DNA from: Natronolimnohabitans innermongolicus JCM 12255
GTDB lineage: Archaea; Halobacteriota; Halobacteria; Halobacteriales; Natrialbaceae
Assembly (NCBI RefSeq): GCF_000337215.1
Contig: NZ_AOHZ01000044.1
Span: 2,746-66,745 of the forward strand
Direction: 5' to 3'
DNA: 64,000 nucleotides
Shown: positions 43,017 through 51,376 of the stretch, in pieces
How the letters are laid out: the number at the start of each line of letters is the position of its first letter
How positions within the stretch are numbered: position 1 is the first letter of the stretch
Program-made: the position numbers and the translations under genes
The notes under the pieces: model-generated
Seen by the model: the letters and a program-made list of their open reading frames with translations, nothing else
The model's database searches: none
Told to the model about the DNA's origin: nothing

Positions 43017-43943
43017 TCAGTCGCGGCGCTCGAGAAAGCCGAGTACGCCGCGCGTGTTCAATACCGCTTCCGCGCTGGCCTTCTCGGCGCCCCAGACGTC
43101 GACCATCTCGTCCGTCTCCGCGAAGTGGTCGATGACTGCGGCGTCGTCCTCGAGTTCGTCGCGTTTCGATTCGACGGCGTCGACCCACTTCTCGAGGACG
43201 TCCGCGTACGCATCGAGCGCGGCGGCGGCGGCGTCGCCGACCGCTCGCGGGCCGAAGTGCGTGTAGAGGAGAACGTCGGGATCGATCTCTTTGAGCAGTT
43301 CGACGTCCGCGAGACACTGCTCGAGGTCGAAATCCGACGGCGGCGAGGTCTCCCGAACCTCCTCGGTCTCGGGAACCCAGATACCCGCGGCGTCGCCGAC
43401 GAAGACGGCGTCGTTGGCCGGATCCTCGAAGACGACCTGGTGGAAGGCGTGGCCCGGCGCCTCGTGGACGCGCAATTCGTGCTCGCCGAGGTCGACGACG
43501 TCGCCGTCCTCGAGTTCGACGATCCGGTCGTCGTCGATCGGCGTCGGTTCGACGTAGTACTGCCACTGGTCGCCGACGGCGTCTTTGGTCCCCGCGACCA
43601 GCCGCGAGGGGTCGGCGAGCAATCCCGCGCCCGCTGCGGACACGTAGACGTCGGCGTTCGGACACGCCTCGGCGAGGTAGCCCGCGCCGCCGGCGTGATC
43701 GAGGTGGATGTGTGTCACGGCGATGACCTCGAGTTCGTCCCGGCCGATGCCGAGTTCGTCGAGCGCCTCGAGAATGCGGTCGTGGTTGGTGCCGATTCCG
43801 GTCTCGACGACCGCGGGACGTTCGTCGTCGAGGATGTACGCGGCGCCGTAGGCCTCGGTATCGTACATCCCGGTATCGAGACAGTAACAGTCCGTGCAAT
43901 CACCAGCCGTCACCTCGAAAACGTCACCGATGTCCGGTCCCAT
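43017..43943 (-). CDS. Metallo-beta-lactamase-fold hydrolase
   Basis: Protein of 308 residues. Zinc-hydrolase motif VTHIHLDHAGG (HxHxDH) at about residue 78, third His in APGHAFHQVV, bridging Asp in VFVGDAAGIW, final His in LYTHFGPRAVG. Before these, PAVVETGIGTNHDRILEAL is the first strand pair. A C-terminal helical extension (residues about 225-300) resembles glyoxalase-II/RNase-Z-like MBL proteins with helical caps. Substrate unknown, possibly thioesters. ATG at 43943 gives MGPDIGDVFEV. Confidence 0.9.
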   Translation of the reverse strand: MGPDIGDVFEVTAGDCTDCYCLDTGMYDTEAYGAAYILDDERPAVVETGIGTNHDRILEALDELGIGRDELEVIAVTHIHLDHAGGAGYLAEACPNADVYVSAAGAGLLADPSRLVAGTKDAVGDQWQYYVEPTPIDDDRIVELEDGDVVDLGEHELRVHEAPGHAFHQVVFEDPANDAVFVGDAAGIWVPETEEVRETSPPSDFDLEQCLADVELLKEIDPDVLLYTHFGPRAVGDAAAAALDAYADVLEKWVDAVESKRDELEDDAAVIDHFAETDEMVDVWGAEKASAEAVLNTRGVLGFLERRD

Positions 43944-44112
43944 ACCGGTATCCCTGCGGCGACCGAGATAAAAGCTGTCGTCGCGGTCAGACCGTCGATC
44001 CGTTCCGTCACCGGCACTCTCGCCGTCGCACACTGGCCGATACTACCTTTACAGTTGGCTCGTCATCACTAACCATGGGGCTATCGGACCGACGCGGGAC
44101 CAGCGGGGGACG

Positions 44113-45351
44113 ATGAGTACTCGATCGGTCGGTTCCCGCCTCGAAGCGTGCACTGCCGCGTGGCTGATCAGCGCTGGCGGCGTCCTGTCGTGTGCGATCT
44201 TCGTCGGCTGGACGTACTGGTTTCGTGCTGACCTCGAGGCGGCGGCCGTCGGACTCGGATTCGCGACGATCGTCGGTCCCGCACTCGGCCTCGTGTGGGC
44301 GGGCCACAGGCTCGTCCGAAGCGGAATCGAGCCCGAGCGCTACGATCGCATCCTCCGGTGGTGCGTCGGCGGCGCCGTCGGCTTCCTCGCGGTCAACGTC
44401 GCCGTGATGAGTATCTACCCCTGGGTCAGTACCGCTGGGAACGTCGCCTGGGCGCACTTCTCGGTGAACGCGGGCGCAATCGCGGGATTCGCCGTCGGCT
44501 ACGTGGAGGCTCGAGCGATTCAGCGAGCGGTAGAGGCGACCGCCGCCACCGTCCGCGCCGAACGGCTCGCGGAGGAACGAGCGCTGCTTAGCTATCTGAA
44601 CGACCTGCTCCGTCACGAGGTACTGAACAGCGCCCAGATCATCGGCGGGCACGCCTCGCTGGCCCGCGAACGCGTCGGCGCTGACGACCCGGACGCGATG
44701 CGATCCCACCTCGAGACCATCGATCGCGAGAGCGACGCGCTCACCGGCGTCATCGGCGAGGTGCGGGCGATGCTGGACGCGAACCGGGACGCCGAACAGA
44801 CTGGCGTCGTCGATCTGCACGACGTCCTCACCGCGGAGATAGACGCCCTCGAGCACCGTTTCGACGGCGTCACGGTCGAACGCGAGATTCCCGAGGCCGT
44901 CCGTGCCTCGGGCAACGAGGGAGTCAGCTGGATCTTCGCGAACGTCCTCGAAAACGCCGTCGAACACGATCCCAGTTCGACGACGCGCCTCGAGGTGACG
45001 GTCGATCCAGACGCAACGGCCGAGACCGTTACCGTCACGATCGCAGACGACGGACCGGGAATTCCGCCCGAAAAGCGGGGGACGCTATTCGAGCGTAAGT
45101 CGGAGAACCACGGGTTGGGGCTCTATCTCGCGCACATTCTGGCGAAGCGCTACGACGGCACCATCGAACTGACCGAGACTGGATCCGACGGTAGCGTCTT
45201 CACCGTCACGTTGTCCCAGCCGGCCGACCGAAACGAAGACGATCGAGCCGGCAAACGGCGACCAGCGGCGGTGACCCGCCGTGCGCGACTGTCTCGTGAG
45301 AGGACGTCCGACTCGAGGCTCGAATCAGCCGATCCGACGGAATCGACCTGA
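44113..45351 (+). CDS. Membrane sensor histidine kinase (orphan)
   Basis: Protein of 412 residues. Four membrane segments in residues about 12-130 (AAWLISAGGVLSCAIFVGWT, AVGLGFATIVGPALGLVWAG, CVGGAVGFLAVNVAVMSIY, VNAGAIAGFAVGYVEA), then a coiled coil, the H-box LRHEVLNSAQII with the phosphoacceptor His, N-box NVLENAVEH, G1 DDGPGIP and G2 GLGLYLAHI. The Arg/Ser-rich tail after residue 375 is atypical. No response regulator is encoded next to it, which is common for haloarchaeal kinases. Confidence 0.9.
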   Translation: MSTRSVGSRLEACTAAWLISAGGVLSCAIFVGWTYWFRADLEAAAVGLGFATIVGPALGLVWAGHRLVRSGIEPERYDRILRWCVGGAVGFLAVNVAVMSIYPWVSTAGNVAWAHFSVNAGAIAGFAVGYVEARAIQRAVEATAATVRAERLAEERALLSYLNDLLRHEVLNSAQIIGGHASLARERVGADDPDAMRSHLETIDRESDALTGVIGEVRAMLDANRDAEQTGVVDLHDVLTAEIDALEHRFDGVTVEREIPEAVRASGNEGVSWIFANVLENAVEHDPSSTTRLEVTVDPDATAETVTVTIADDGPGIPPEKRGTLFERKSENHGLGLYLAHILAKRYDGTIELTETGSDGSVFTVTLSQPADRNEDDRAGKRRPAAVTRRARLSRERTSDSRLESADPTEST

Positions 45352-45527
45352 GGTCGGCCAGTTCGAGACGCTCGCCCGTCGCTGCGAGGTAATGGTCCGG
45401 ATACACTGCTGGTTCACTATTCTGGCAGCCACCCCTACTAGCACCCGCTACCGTCTCGAGAGACTGACTACCGGCGCAGCTGCCCTCGAGTCACAACGAC
45501 AGCGCCACCGACGGACAGGCGTCGGTT

Positions 45528-46496
45528 TCACCGGCCCTCGAGATCCTCGTTCGGTCCCTGGAGTCCGTCGACCGTTGTCTCGCGCTCGCCGTCGATTTTC
45601 TCGACGCAGTCTTTCCACTCGCCGATTCCGGACGGGTCGAGGTGGACGTGTGCGTCGCCGACGTCCTCGACGCCTCGAAGTCGGTCGACCAGTTCCGACT
45701 CGACGTCGTGGGCTCGGCGAAACGGCATGTCGCCGTCGACCTCGACGTGAACCTCGACCTCGAGGACGGGGCCGTCGTAGAAGACGGTCAGATCGTGGAC
45801 GCCGCGAACGTCGGGGTGGTCGTGAAGCGTCCGCGTGATCGCCGACCGCTGGTCGGGCGTCGCTGCGGCGCCGATCAGGTAGTCGACGTTCTCGCGGCTG
45901 ATCTCGACGCCCTGGTAGACGACCAGCGCGCTGACGAGGGCGCCCGCGATCGGATCGAGCAGCGGGAAGCCGAACAGGACGCCGAGGACGCCGACGACGG
46001 CCGCGAGCGAGGTGTAGATATCGTTCAGACAGTCGGTCGCCAGCGCCCGCAACGCGGTCGAGTCGAGATCCTCGTTGACGCGCGTCGTGTACCAGTAGAC
46101 GAGATACATGTCGACGATCGCGAACGCTAACGCGGCGAGCAACAGCGGGTTGAAAACGACGTCGACGCCGTAGAGCAAGCCCTGTGCCGACTCGTAGAGC
46201 AGGTTCAGTCCGAGCAGCGCGATGATCGCGCCGACGAACAGCGCCGTCAGGGGTTCGATCCGGTCGTGACCGTGCGGGTGCGTTTCGTCCGGTTCGTCGT
46301 ACGCGCTTCGTCCCCAGATCAGGACGACGACGCTCGCGACCAGGTCGGCGACCGAGTGGGCCGCGTCGGCCACCAGCGCGACGCTGCCGAAGGCCAGCCC
46401 CACCGCGCCTTCAACGACGATCTTCACGGCGTTGCCGAGAACGTTCACCCACGAGACCCGCGTGAACCCCCGCCGTTCGTCCTCGGCGTCGATCAT
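45528..46496 (-). CDS. Cation diffusion facilitator (CDF) metal transporter
   Basis: Protein of 322 residues. Six membrane helices with paired metal-site motifs: ADAAHSVAD in TM2 (HxxxD) and ALATDCLNDIY in TM5 (DxxxD), a mixed set between Zn-type and Mn/Fe-type CDFs. A short His loop ETHPHGHDRIE between TM2 and TM3 and the cytoplasmic metal-binding domain (HDHPDVRGVHDLTVFYDGP, VEVHVEVDGD) are present. Exports Zn, Mn or Fe in exchange for protons. ATG at 46496 starts MIDAEDERRGFTRVSW. Confidence 0.9.
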   Translation of the reverse strand: MIDAEDERRGFTRVSWVNVLGNAVKIVVEGAVGLAFGSVALVADAAHSVADLVASVVVLIWGRSAYDEPDETHPHGHDRIEPLTALFVGAIIALLGLNLLYESAQGLLYGVDVVFNPLLLAALAFAIVDMYLVYWYTTRVNEDLDSTALRALATDCLNDIYTSLAAVVGVLGVLFGFPLLDPIAGALVSALVVYQGVEISRENVDYLIGAAATPDQRSAITRTLHDHPDVRGVHDLTVFYDGPVLEVEVHVEVDGDMPFRRAHDVESELVDRLRGVEDVGDAHVHLDPSGIGEWKDCVEKIDGERETTVDGLQGPNEDLEGR

Positions 46497-46618
46497 GTAT
46501 CGGATTAGAGGGAGTCTAAACTTGTCTCTTTTCCTTCCGCGTTCGTTCAGATCGGCTGACTCGAGTCGGTATCCCTTCCGCAATTCTCAAGCCGCTCCCC
46601 TGTGAACCGCGTCGTATC

Positions 46619-46700
46619 CGGGCGATGGGGCCCGCCTGACCCAACTGTCGGACGCTCGCGGTTGCTGACAGTCGACGCCGATCGGTGCTGATCGACGACT
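46619..46700 (+). promoter_or_regulatory. Fluoride (crcB-motif) riboswitch-like RNA
   Basis: CGGGCGATGGGGCCCGCC at 46619-46636 matches the first half of the fluoride riboswitch consensus; by memory it differs at one position from the Thermotoga petrophila aptamer core. It is followed by an A/C-rich CCCAACTG junction and a stem-loop ending GCTGACAG near 46665, echoing the consensus AACxG...GCUGAU. It lies about 55-135 nt before a crcB fluoride-channel gene in the correct orientation. The 3' end of the motif and the expression platform are uncertain. Confidence 0.72.
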
Positions 46701-46753
46701 CGGCGGCGACGACCCGCGAGGACGGCTGACGGTCCCTGTCTGACTCCGTAGCC

Positions 46754-47164
46754 ATGGCAGACCACCCCCTCGTTCGACTCGAGACGCTCGCACTGATCGG
46801 CATCGGCGGCTTCGCCGGCGCGAACCTCCGCTTTTTCGCGCTCGGACAGCTCTCGGACGTACAGGCCGTGTTGCTGGTCAACGTCCTCGGCTGTTTCGCG
46901 CTCGGATTTCTCGCCTACGAGGCCGAGTACGCGGCTCTCATCGCTCGCAGATCGCGAATCGTCTTCACGACCGGCTTCCTCTCGTCGCTGACGACCTATA
47001 GCACGTTCGCGGTCCAGACCGCGCTGGCGGCCGATCCGCTGCTCCTGATCGCCATCGTCGCCGGAAACTACGGCCTCGGCTTCGCCGCCGTGCTCGCGAG
47101 CCGGGAGCTCGCGCGTCGGGTCACCGGCGGTTCGACCCCCGCGGCGGGAGGTGAGACGGCGTGA
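46754..47164 (+). CDS. crcB: Fluoride channel CrcB/Fluc, subunit 1
   Basis: Protein of 136 residues with four membrane helices. Family motifs: GGFAGANLRFFALGQ (GxxGaxxRy), VNVLGCFALGFLAYE (N-x-x-Gsf-x-G) and GFLSSLTTYSTFAVQT (the TT-x-STF motif whose Phe and polar track line the F- pathway). It exports fluoride as a dual-topology dimer or, with the next gene, a heterodimer. Stop overlaps the start of the second crcB gene by 4 nt, and a fluoride riboswitch-like RNA precedes it. Confidence 0.93.
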   Translation: MADHPLVRLETLALIGIGGFAGANLRFFALGQLSDVQAVLLVNVLGCFALGFLAYEAEYAALIARRSRIVFTTGFLSSLTTYSTFAVQTALAADPLLLIAIVAGNYGLGFAAVLASRELARRVTGGSTPAAGGETA

Positions 47165-47580
47165 GTCCGTGTGCGGTCGCAACCGCGAGCACTGCGGGCG
47201 CGCTCGGCGCCGTCGCGTTCGACCCCGAACCCGCCCACCTCGTCGGCACCGGCGGCGCGCTCGGGGCCGTGCTTCGTCACTGGGTGTACCTGCAGTTCTC
47301 GAGCGAGCGCTTCCCGTGGCCGACGCTCGCGGTGAACGTCCTCGGGAGCTTCGTCTTTGGACTGCTCACCTTCCTCGGCGCGACGGCATCGACGCTCCAG
47401 CTCGTCGGAATCGGTATCTGCGGCGCGTTCACGACGTTTTCGTCGTTCTCCGTCGAGACCGTCCAACTCTACGAGCGCGGCGACCGACTGGTCGCCGTCG
47501 CGAACGCCGCGGGCAACCTCGCGCTCTCGCTCGCGGCGATCGGATTCGCGTGGGCGCTCGTCTCGACGGGCGTGTTCTAG
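47161..47580 (+). CDS. crcB: Fluoride channel CrcB/Fluc, subunit 2
   Basis: Protein of 139 residues from GTG 47161, overlapping the upstream crcB by GTGA. Motifs GGALGAVLRHWVYLQ, AVNVLGSFVFGLLTF and GICGAFTTFSSFSVETVQL are complete. The N-terminal 20 residues are Ala/Thr-rich. Two neighbouring, overlapping crcB genes usually encode opposite-topology subunits of one heterodimeric channel. Convergent with the UspA gene; stop codons overlap at CTAG (47577-47580). Confidence 0.93.
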   Translation: MSPCAVATASTAGALGAVAFDPEPAHLVGTGGALGAVLRHWVYLQFSSERFPWPTLAVNVLGSFVFGLLTFLGATASTLQLVGIGICGAFTTFSSFSVETVQLYERGDRLVAVANAAGNLALSLAAIGFAWALVSTGVF

Positions 47581-48005
47581 CCGCCGCGAACGGTCGTCAC
47601 CGGCACGCCGGCGCGCCTGACGACCGTCTCGGCGACGCTCCCCAACAGATACCGCGAGACGCCGTCTCGGCCGTGGCTCCCGAGCACGATCGTATCGACC
47701 TCGTGCTCGTCGGCGTAGTCGACGATCGTTTGCGCCGGCGGTCCACCCTCGAGAGCCGTTTCGACGACGCGGTCGTCCGGTATCGCCTCGAGAGACGACT
47801 CGAGGATGGCCTCGCCTTTCTCGCGCTCGGTAGTGTGTTCGTCGTCGGACGTATAGCCCGGATAGGCGCGGCGGCGGCTGTAGTCGACCATCGGATCGAC
47901 GACGTACAGCAGCGTCAGTTCGGCGTCGGGAAACTGCTCGAGGGCGTACTCGAGGGCCGAACGCGCGGGTTTCGAGCCGTCGACTGGAACGAGAACGCGG
48001 TTCAT
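47577..48005 (-). CDS. Universal stress protein (UspA family)
   Basis: Protein of 142 residues. Alpha/beta USP fold starting MNRVLVPVDGSKPARSALEYAL, with the ATP-binding signature VLGSHGRDGVSRYLLGSVAETVVRRAGVPV (G-2x-G-9x-GS) near the C-terminus. Probably an ATP-binding stress regulator. It lies 50 bp downstream of mgtE on the same strand and may be co-transcribed with it. Confidence 0.92.
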   Translation of the reverse strand: MNRVLVPVDGSKPARSALEYALEQFPDAELTLLYVVDPMVDYSRRRAYPGYTSDDEHTTEREKGEAILESSLEAIPDDRVVETALEGGPPAQTIVDYADEHEVDTIVLGSHGRDGVSRYLLGSVAETVVRRAGVPVTTVRGG

Positions 48006-48055
48006 ACGTCGTCTACGTCGAATGACAAAACAAAACTTCGGGTGGGTTCGACCCG

Positions 48056-49093
48056 CTACAGCAGTTCGGACAGCAAGACGGCCGCCAGTCCGAAGTAGAT
48101 CAGCAGCGCCGTCACGTCCTTGACGGTCGTAATCAGCGGGTCCGAGGCGGCCGCCGGGTCGAATCCGAGTTTGTTCATGACCCAGGGGATCACGTAGCCG
48201 ACGACCGACGCGACCACGCAGACCGAGACGAGACCCACGAAGACGACTGTCGCCAGTTCGAACGCGTAGGGTTCGTTGCGCTGCCAGGCGTAGGCCGCGC
48301 CGGCGCCGATACTGCCGATAATGAGCCCGATCAGCAGGCCGATGATCCCTTCGCGAGCGAAATGTTTCATCGCGTTCCTGTCGTCGATGTGACCGAGCGC
48401 GAGGCCGCGGACGAAGATCGTCGAGGCCTGCGTCCCGACGTTGCCGCCCATGTCCATGATGACGGGGACGAAGAAGGCGAGCGCGACGACCGCCTCGAGG
48501 GTGTCCTCGTAGGCCTCGATCACGCCGCCGGCGAGGAGGCCGCCGGCGAGCGCGACGATCAGCCAGGGGAGCCGCAGCCAGAGGATCCGCGGGATCGACG
48601 ACTCGAGAATGGCCGAACTGCGGGACTGTTCGACGTCTGTGAAGGTAAAGCCGGCCGATTTGAGAATGTCTTCGGTCGCTTCCTCCTCGACGACCTCGAT
48701 CATGTCGTCGGTTCGCAAGACGCCGACGAGACGATTCTCGTCGTCGACGACGGGCAACGCGGGGAAGTCGAGGTCGGCGATTCGGTTGGCGGCCGCCTCG
48801 GGATCCGCGTCGGCGTTGATCGTCACGAGGTCGGTCACCATGTGGTCCTCGACGACGTCGTCCTCCGGGGCGTTCAACAGTTCCCGGAGGGACATGACGC
48901 CGACGAGTCGGTCGGCGTTGTCGGTGACGTAGAGGTAGTAGACGGTCGTTTCGTCCGAAATCGGCTCGAACTCACGGAACTCGTCGATCGCCGGTCCGAC
49001 GAACGTCTCCTGGGTGACCGCGACGTACTCGTCGTCGGTTACTTCTTCGACCCGGTCCGCGTGGAACTCGAGTTCGCGATCAGCAGCCCCCAT
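48056..49093 (-). CDS. Magnesium transporter MgtE family with CBS pair
   Basis: Protein of 345 residues. Residues about 1-135 carry two CBS domains (VYYLYVTDNADRLVGVMSLREL and FPALPVVDDENRLVGVLRTDDM). The membrane part has about five helices, including the MgtE pore signature VPVIMDMGGNVGTQASTIFVRGLALG. The usual N-terminal superhelical N domain is absent, so regulation by cytoplasmic Mg may rest on the CBS pair alone. The start overlaps a 57-codon upstream ORF by 14 nt, suggesting translational coupling. Confidence 0.92.
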   Translation of the reverse strand: MGAADRELEFHADRVEEVTDDEYVAVTQETFVGPAIDEFREFEPISDETTVYYLYVTDNADRLVGVMSLRELLNAPEDDVVEDHMVTDLVTINADADPEAAANRIADLDFPALPVVDDENRLVGVLRTDDMIEVVEEEATEDILKSAGFTFTDVEQSRSSAILESSIPRILWLRLPWLIVALAGGLLAGGVIEAYEDTLEAVVALAFFVPVIMDMGGNVGTQASTIFVRGLALGHIDDRNAMKHFAREGIIGLLIGLIIGSIGAGAAYAWQRNEPYAFELATVVFVGLVSVCVVASVVGYVIPWVMNKLGFDPAAASDPLITTVKDVTALLIYFGLAAVLLSELL

Positions 49094-49253
49094 ACACCTC
49101 ACCCCGGCTGTGCGATCGAATGACGCCTGCGAACTCGCCCTCGAGCAAGTCCGTTACCAGGTCCTCGAGCGTCGGCGCGAACTCCAGTCCGCCGGCGGTG
49201 TCGCTGATCGCAGTGTCGGTACCGTCTCGACTGCTGTGGTTGGTGTACAGCAT
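49080..49253 (-). CDS. Small ORF (57 aa) upstream of and overlapping mgtE
   Basis: Starts MLYTNHSSRDGTDTAISDTA and ends with a TGA inside the mgtE coding start. Downstream part FAPTLEDLVTDLLEGEFAGV has normal codon usage. An AT-rich promoter-like stretch (TTTTTAGAGAAGTCTAATAC) precedes the ATG, while none is apparent directly before mgtE. It is either a real small protein or a leader peptide coupling translation to mgtE. No family recognised. Confidence 0.5.
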   Translation of the reverse strand: MLYTNHSSRDGTDTAISDTAGGLEFAPTLEDLVTDLLEGEFAGVIRSHSRGEVYGGC

Positions 49254-49420
49254 ACGGACGGAGTGTATTAGACTTCTCTAAAAACAGTTTCCACTTTAGA
49301 CTAATATTGTGTTTAACTCACACGCCTGTCGCAATCGCGAGAGCCCCGGCGAGCGACGGCAATACGGATAGGTGCATCGGTTCCCGGTACACTTAACAGG
49401 CGACTGGGTGTTCCACCGAT

Positions 49421-49990
49421 ATGAGTGTTCGGCGCGATTTCTGGTCGATCTATCGCGAGGCCTTGCCGATCCTGATCATCGCTCTGGGCGGCGGGCTGTT
49501 CGCCGGCGTCGTTCTCGAGTCGATCATCGAGAGCGTCGAGCGGTTTCCGGGACTCCTCGTGATGGTGCCGGTGTTTCTGGCGACTCGAGGGAACGTCTAC
49601 GGAGCGCTCGGCGGACGGATCTCGAGCGGCCTGCATCAGGGGTTGATCGAACCGCGATTCGAACGCGACGACAGGCTCGTCAACGCCGTCATCGCGTCGT
49701 TCGTCAACGGCATCGGCATCTCGATCGTCATCGGCGTCATCACCTGGCTCGCACTGTTGCTCATCGGCTGGGAGGTCGCGGCGCTGTACGAACTCGTCGG
49801 GATCATGCTGATCTCCGGCCTGCTCACGTCGGTGGTGTTGATCGGCGGGCTGCTCGCCCTGATATTCGCCGGCTACAAGCGCGGCTACGATCCGGACAAC
49901 CTCGTCGGCCCCATCGTGACGACCCTCGGTGACATCTTCGGCATGCTGTTCATGCTGTTCGCGATTTCCCTCGTGGAGGTGCTCGTCTGA
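49421..49990 (+). CDS. Half-size MgtE membrane protein, subunit 1
   Basis: Protein of 189 residues made only of an MgtE-type membrane domain: helices ALPILIIALGGGLFAGVVLE, the pore motif MVPVFLATRGNVYGALGGRISSGLH, then three more. It lacks N and CBS domains. Stop and next start overlap as TGATG, so the two half-size genes are translated together and likely form one transporter for Mg or another divalent cation. Confidence 0.88.
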   Translation: MSVRRDFWSIYREALPILIIALGGGLFAGVVLESIIESVERFPGLLVMVPVFLATRGNVYGALGGRISSGLHQGLIEPRFERDDRLVNAVIASFVNGIGISIVIGVITWLALLLIGWEVAALYELVGIMLISGLLTSVVLIGGLLALIFAGYKRGYDPDNLVGPIVTTLGDIFGMLFMLFAISLVEVLV

Positions 49991-50580
49991 TGGTCGTCCC
50001 GGCCGGCGGCTCGCTCGGCACGTGGGAGTGGAAACGCATCGTCACCAACATGTTCCCGCTGCTGATCGTCCTCTCGATCATCGTCCTCTGGGCCGGGATC
50101 ACCCTCGAGAACGCCGAAGAGATGATCGAGGAGATCTCCATTCTCGCGGTGATGGTTCCGACGATGGTCGACATGGGCGGCAACCTCGGCGCGATCTTGA
50201 GCTCCCGGCTCTCCTCGCGGTTCCACCTGGGGACGACCGAACTCGACCCGCGCGATCGAGTGCTCTGGGCGAACGTCGCGGCGATCCTCGCGCTCGCGGT
50301 GACGATCTTCACCGCGCTGGCGATCGGCGCGGCCGCCCTCGACGCCGTCCTCTACGGCGGCGCCGTCGGCTTCGGCCAGTTGCTGTTCATCTCGCTGGTC
50401 AGCGGGATGTCCGTCGCTGTCATCGCGATCGTGTTCAGCTTTGCGGCGACCTACGGCTCCTACCGACTGGGGATCGACCCCGACGACACGACGATTCCGA
50501 TCGTCACCAACGTCGTCGACGTCTTCGGGATGGTCATCTTCATCGGCGTCTCGGCTGCCGTCCTCGACATTCCACTGTGA
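49990..50580 (+). CDS. Half-size MgtE membrane protein, subunit 2
   Basis: Protein of 196 residues, paralogous to the preceding gene. N-terminal EWKRIVTNMFPLLIVLSIIVLWAG, pore motif MVPTMVDMGGNLGAILSSRLSSRFHLG, further helices to a C-terminal DVFGMVIFIGVSAAVLDI. Has the canonical D-x-GG-N-x-G that binds hydrated Mg in MgtE, while subunit 1 has a variant (TRGN). Probably the two form a heterodimer. A PhoU/TrkA-C protein gene lies 1 kb downstream. Confidence 0.88.
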   Translation: MVVPAGGSLGTWEWKRIVTNMFPLLIVLSIIVLWAGITLENAEEMIEEISILAVMVPTMVDMGGNLGAILSSRLSSRFHLGTTELDPRDRVLWANVAAILALAVTIFTALAIGAAALDAVLYGGAVGFGQLLFISLVSGMSVAVIAIVFSFAATYGSYRLGIDPDDTTIPIVTNVVDVFGMVIFIGVSAAVLDIPL

Positions 50581-50649
50581 ACCGAGAGACGCGTCGAACG
50601 TGGCCTATACAGGCTGTTCGCTGATACCGGCCACGGCGTTAGGCGAGGT

Positions 50650-50874
50650 ATGGACCTGCCAACAGATCGGCTCTTGATCATGATTATCGTCGCCACCGGC
50701 TTCGCCGTGGTCGGCGGCGGCTGGGCCGCGTCGCTGGTACACGCCGAGGCGACCGGAACGGAAGAGATCCTGCTCCGCGTCGGCATCGGGGCGGTGTTCT
50801 TCGCGATCCTCGTCGGGTTCTGGCTGGCGTTCCGGCGGGTCGACAGGCAACGCGACGCCCAGCCAAACGAGTGA
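50650..50874 (+). CDS. Small two-helix membrane protein
   Basis: Protein of 74 residues with two hydrophobic helices (LLIMIIVATGFAVVGGGWAA and IGAVFFAILVGFWLAF) joined by an acidic loop. Follows the MgtE pair with a 69-bp gap. Its TGA stop coincides with the first bases of the second inverted-repeat element. Function unknown. Confidence 0.65.
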   Translation: MDLPTDRLLIMIIVATGFAVVGGGWAASLVHAEATGTEEILLRVGIGAVFFAILVGFWLAFRRVDRQRDAQPNE

Positions 50875-50956
50875 TACGGATCGCTGTACCGATGTCCCGG
50901 CGCAACCGCCGCCCGGGGTCGCGGATGCGCCGGAACTGACGGACAGTAACCCGTAT
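50872..50956. repeat. Dispersed inverted-repeat element, copy 2
   Basis: Begins TGATACGGATCGCTGTA and ends ACAGTAACCCGTAT. The arms are imperfect inverted repeats and related to those of copy 1 (29129-29212); total length is about the same (84-85 bp), and in both cases the TGA is the stop of the preceding small membrane-protein gene. Confidence 0.6.
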
Positions 50957-51017
50957 GAGGGCATCGAGAGCAGACAACTCCCGCGAGACGTTCTCGACTC
51001 GGCAACGTGATCCTCGT

Positions 51018-51125
51018 AGCCGCGCCGCGCTCGGCCGCCAGCCGCGCGGTCGTCAGGCCGATCCCCGACGATGCGCCGGTGATCACGATCGCTCGCTCCT
51101 CGAGCGGATGCAGGTCGACGGCCAT
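51018..51125 (-). pseudogene. Remnant of a short-chain dehydrogenase gene (5' end only)
   Basis: Starting at ATG 51125 the frame reads 36 residues of clear SDR N-terminus, including VITGASSGIGLTTARLAAER with the TGxxxGIG cofactor-binding motif. After RGAA the similarity stops abruptly and the frame becomes Arg/Cys/Pro-rich. The remaining 200 residues of an SDR are missing, so this is a truncated gene. Confidence 0.75.
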
Positions 51126-51292
51126 GTGTTCGATTCGTGCCGACGCCGACGACACGGGTTCGTTCGTCGCCTGTATGCGCCGGGTAGCCGCCTCGTCGTC
51201 GCCATCGTCACCCCACGACGGATCGACCGTCTGTCCTCTGTCCGTCGGACGTCTGACTGAGATTCAAGTGGCAAGCCGTGGGCCACGTCAGT

Positions 51293-51376
51293 ATGCACCA
51301 AGAACCAGTCACCCACGATCGTCCACGGCGGTCCGCTGCCCTGCATCACAGCGTCGACGGCGGTGACACGCGATGA
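51293..51376 (+). CDS. Tiny ORF (27 aa) overlapping the next small gene
   Basis: Starts MHQEPVTHDRPRRSAALHHS, rich in His and Arg, and ends in an ATGA overlap with the 46-residue membrane protein gene. The overlap is the main support; it may be a leader ORF. No family known. Confidence 0.35.
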   Translation: MHQEPVTHDRPRRSAALHHSVDGGDTR

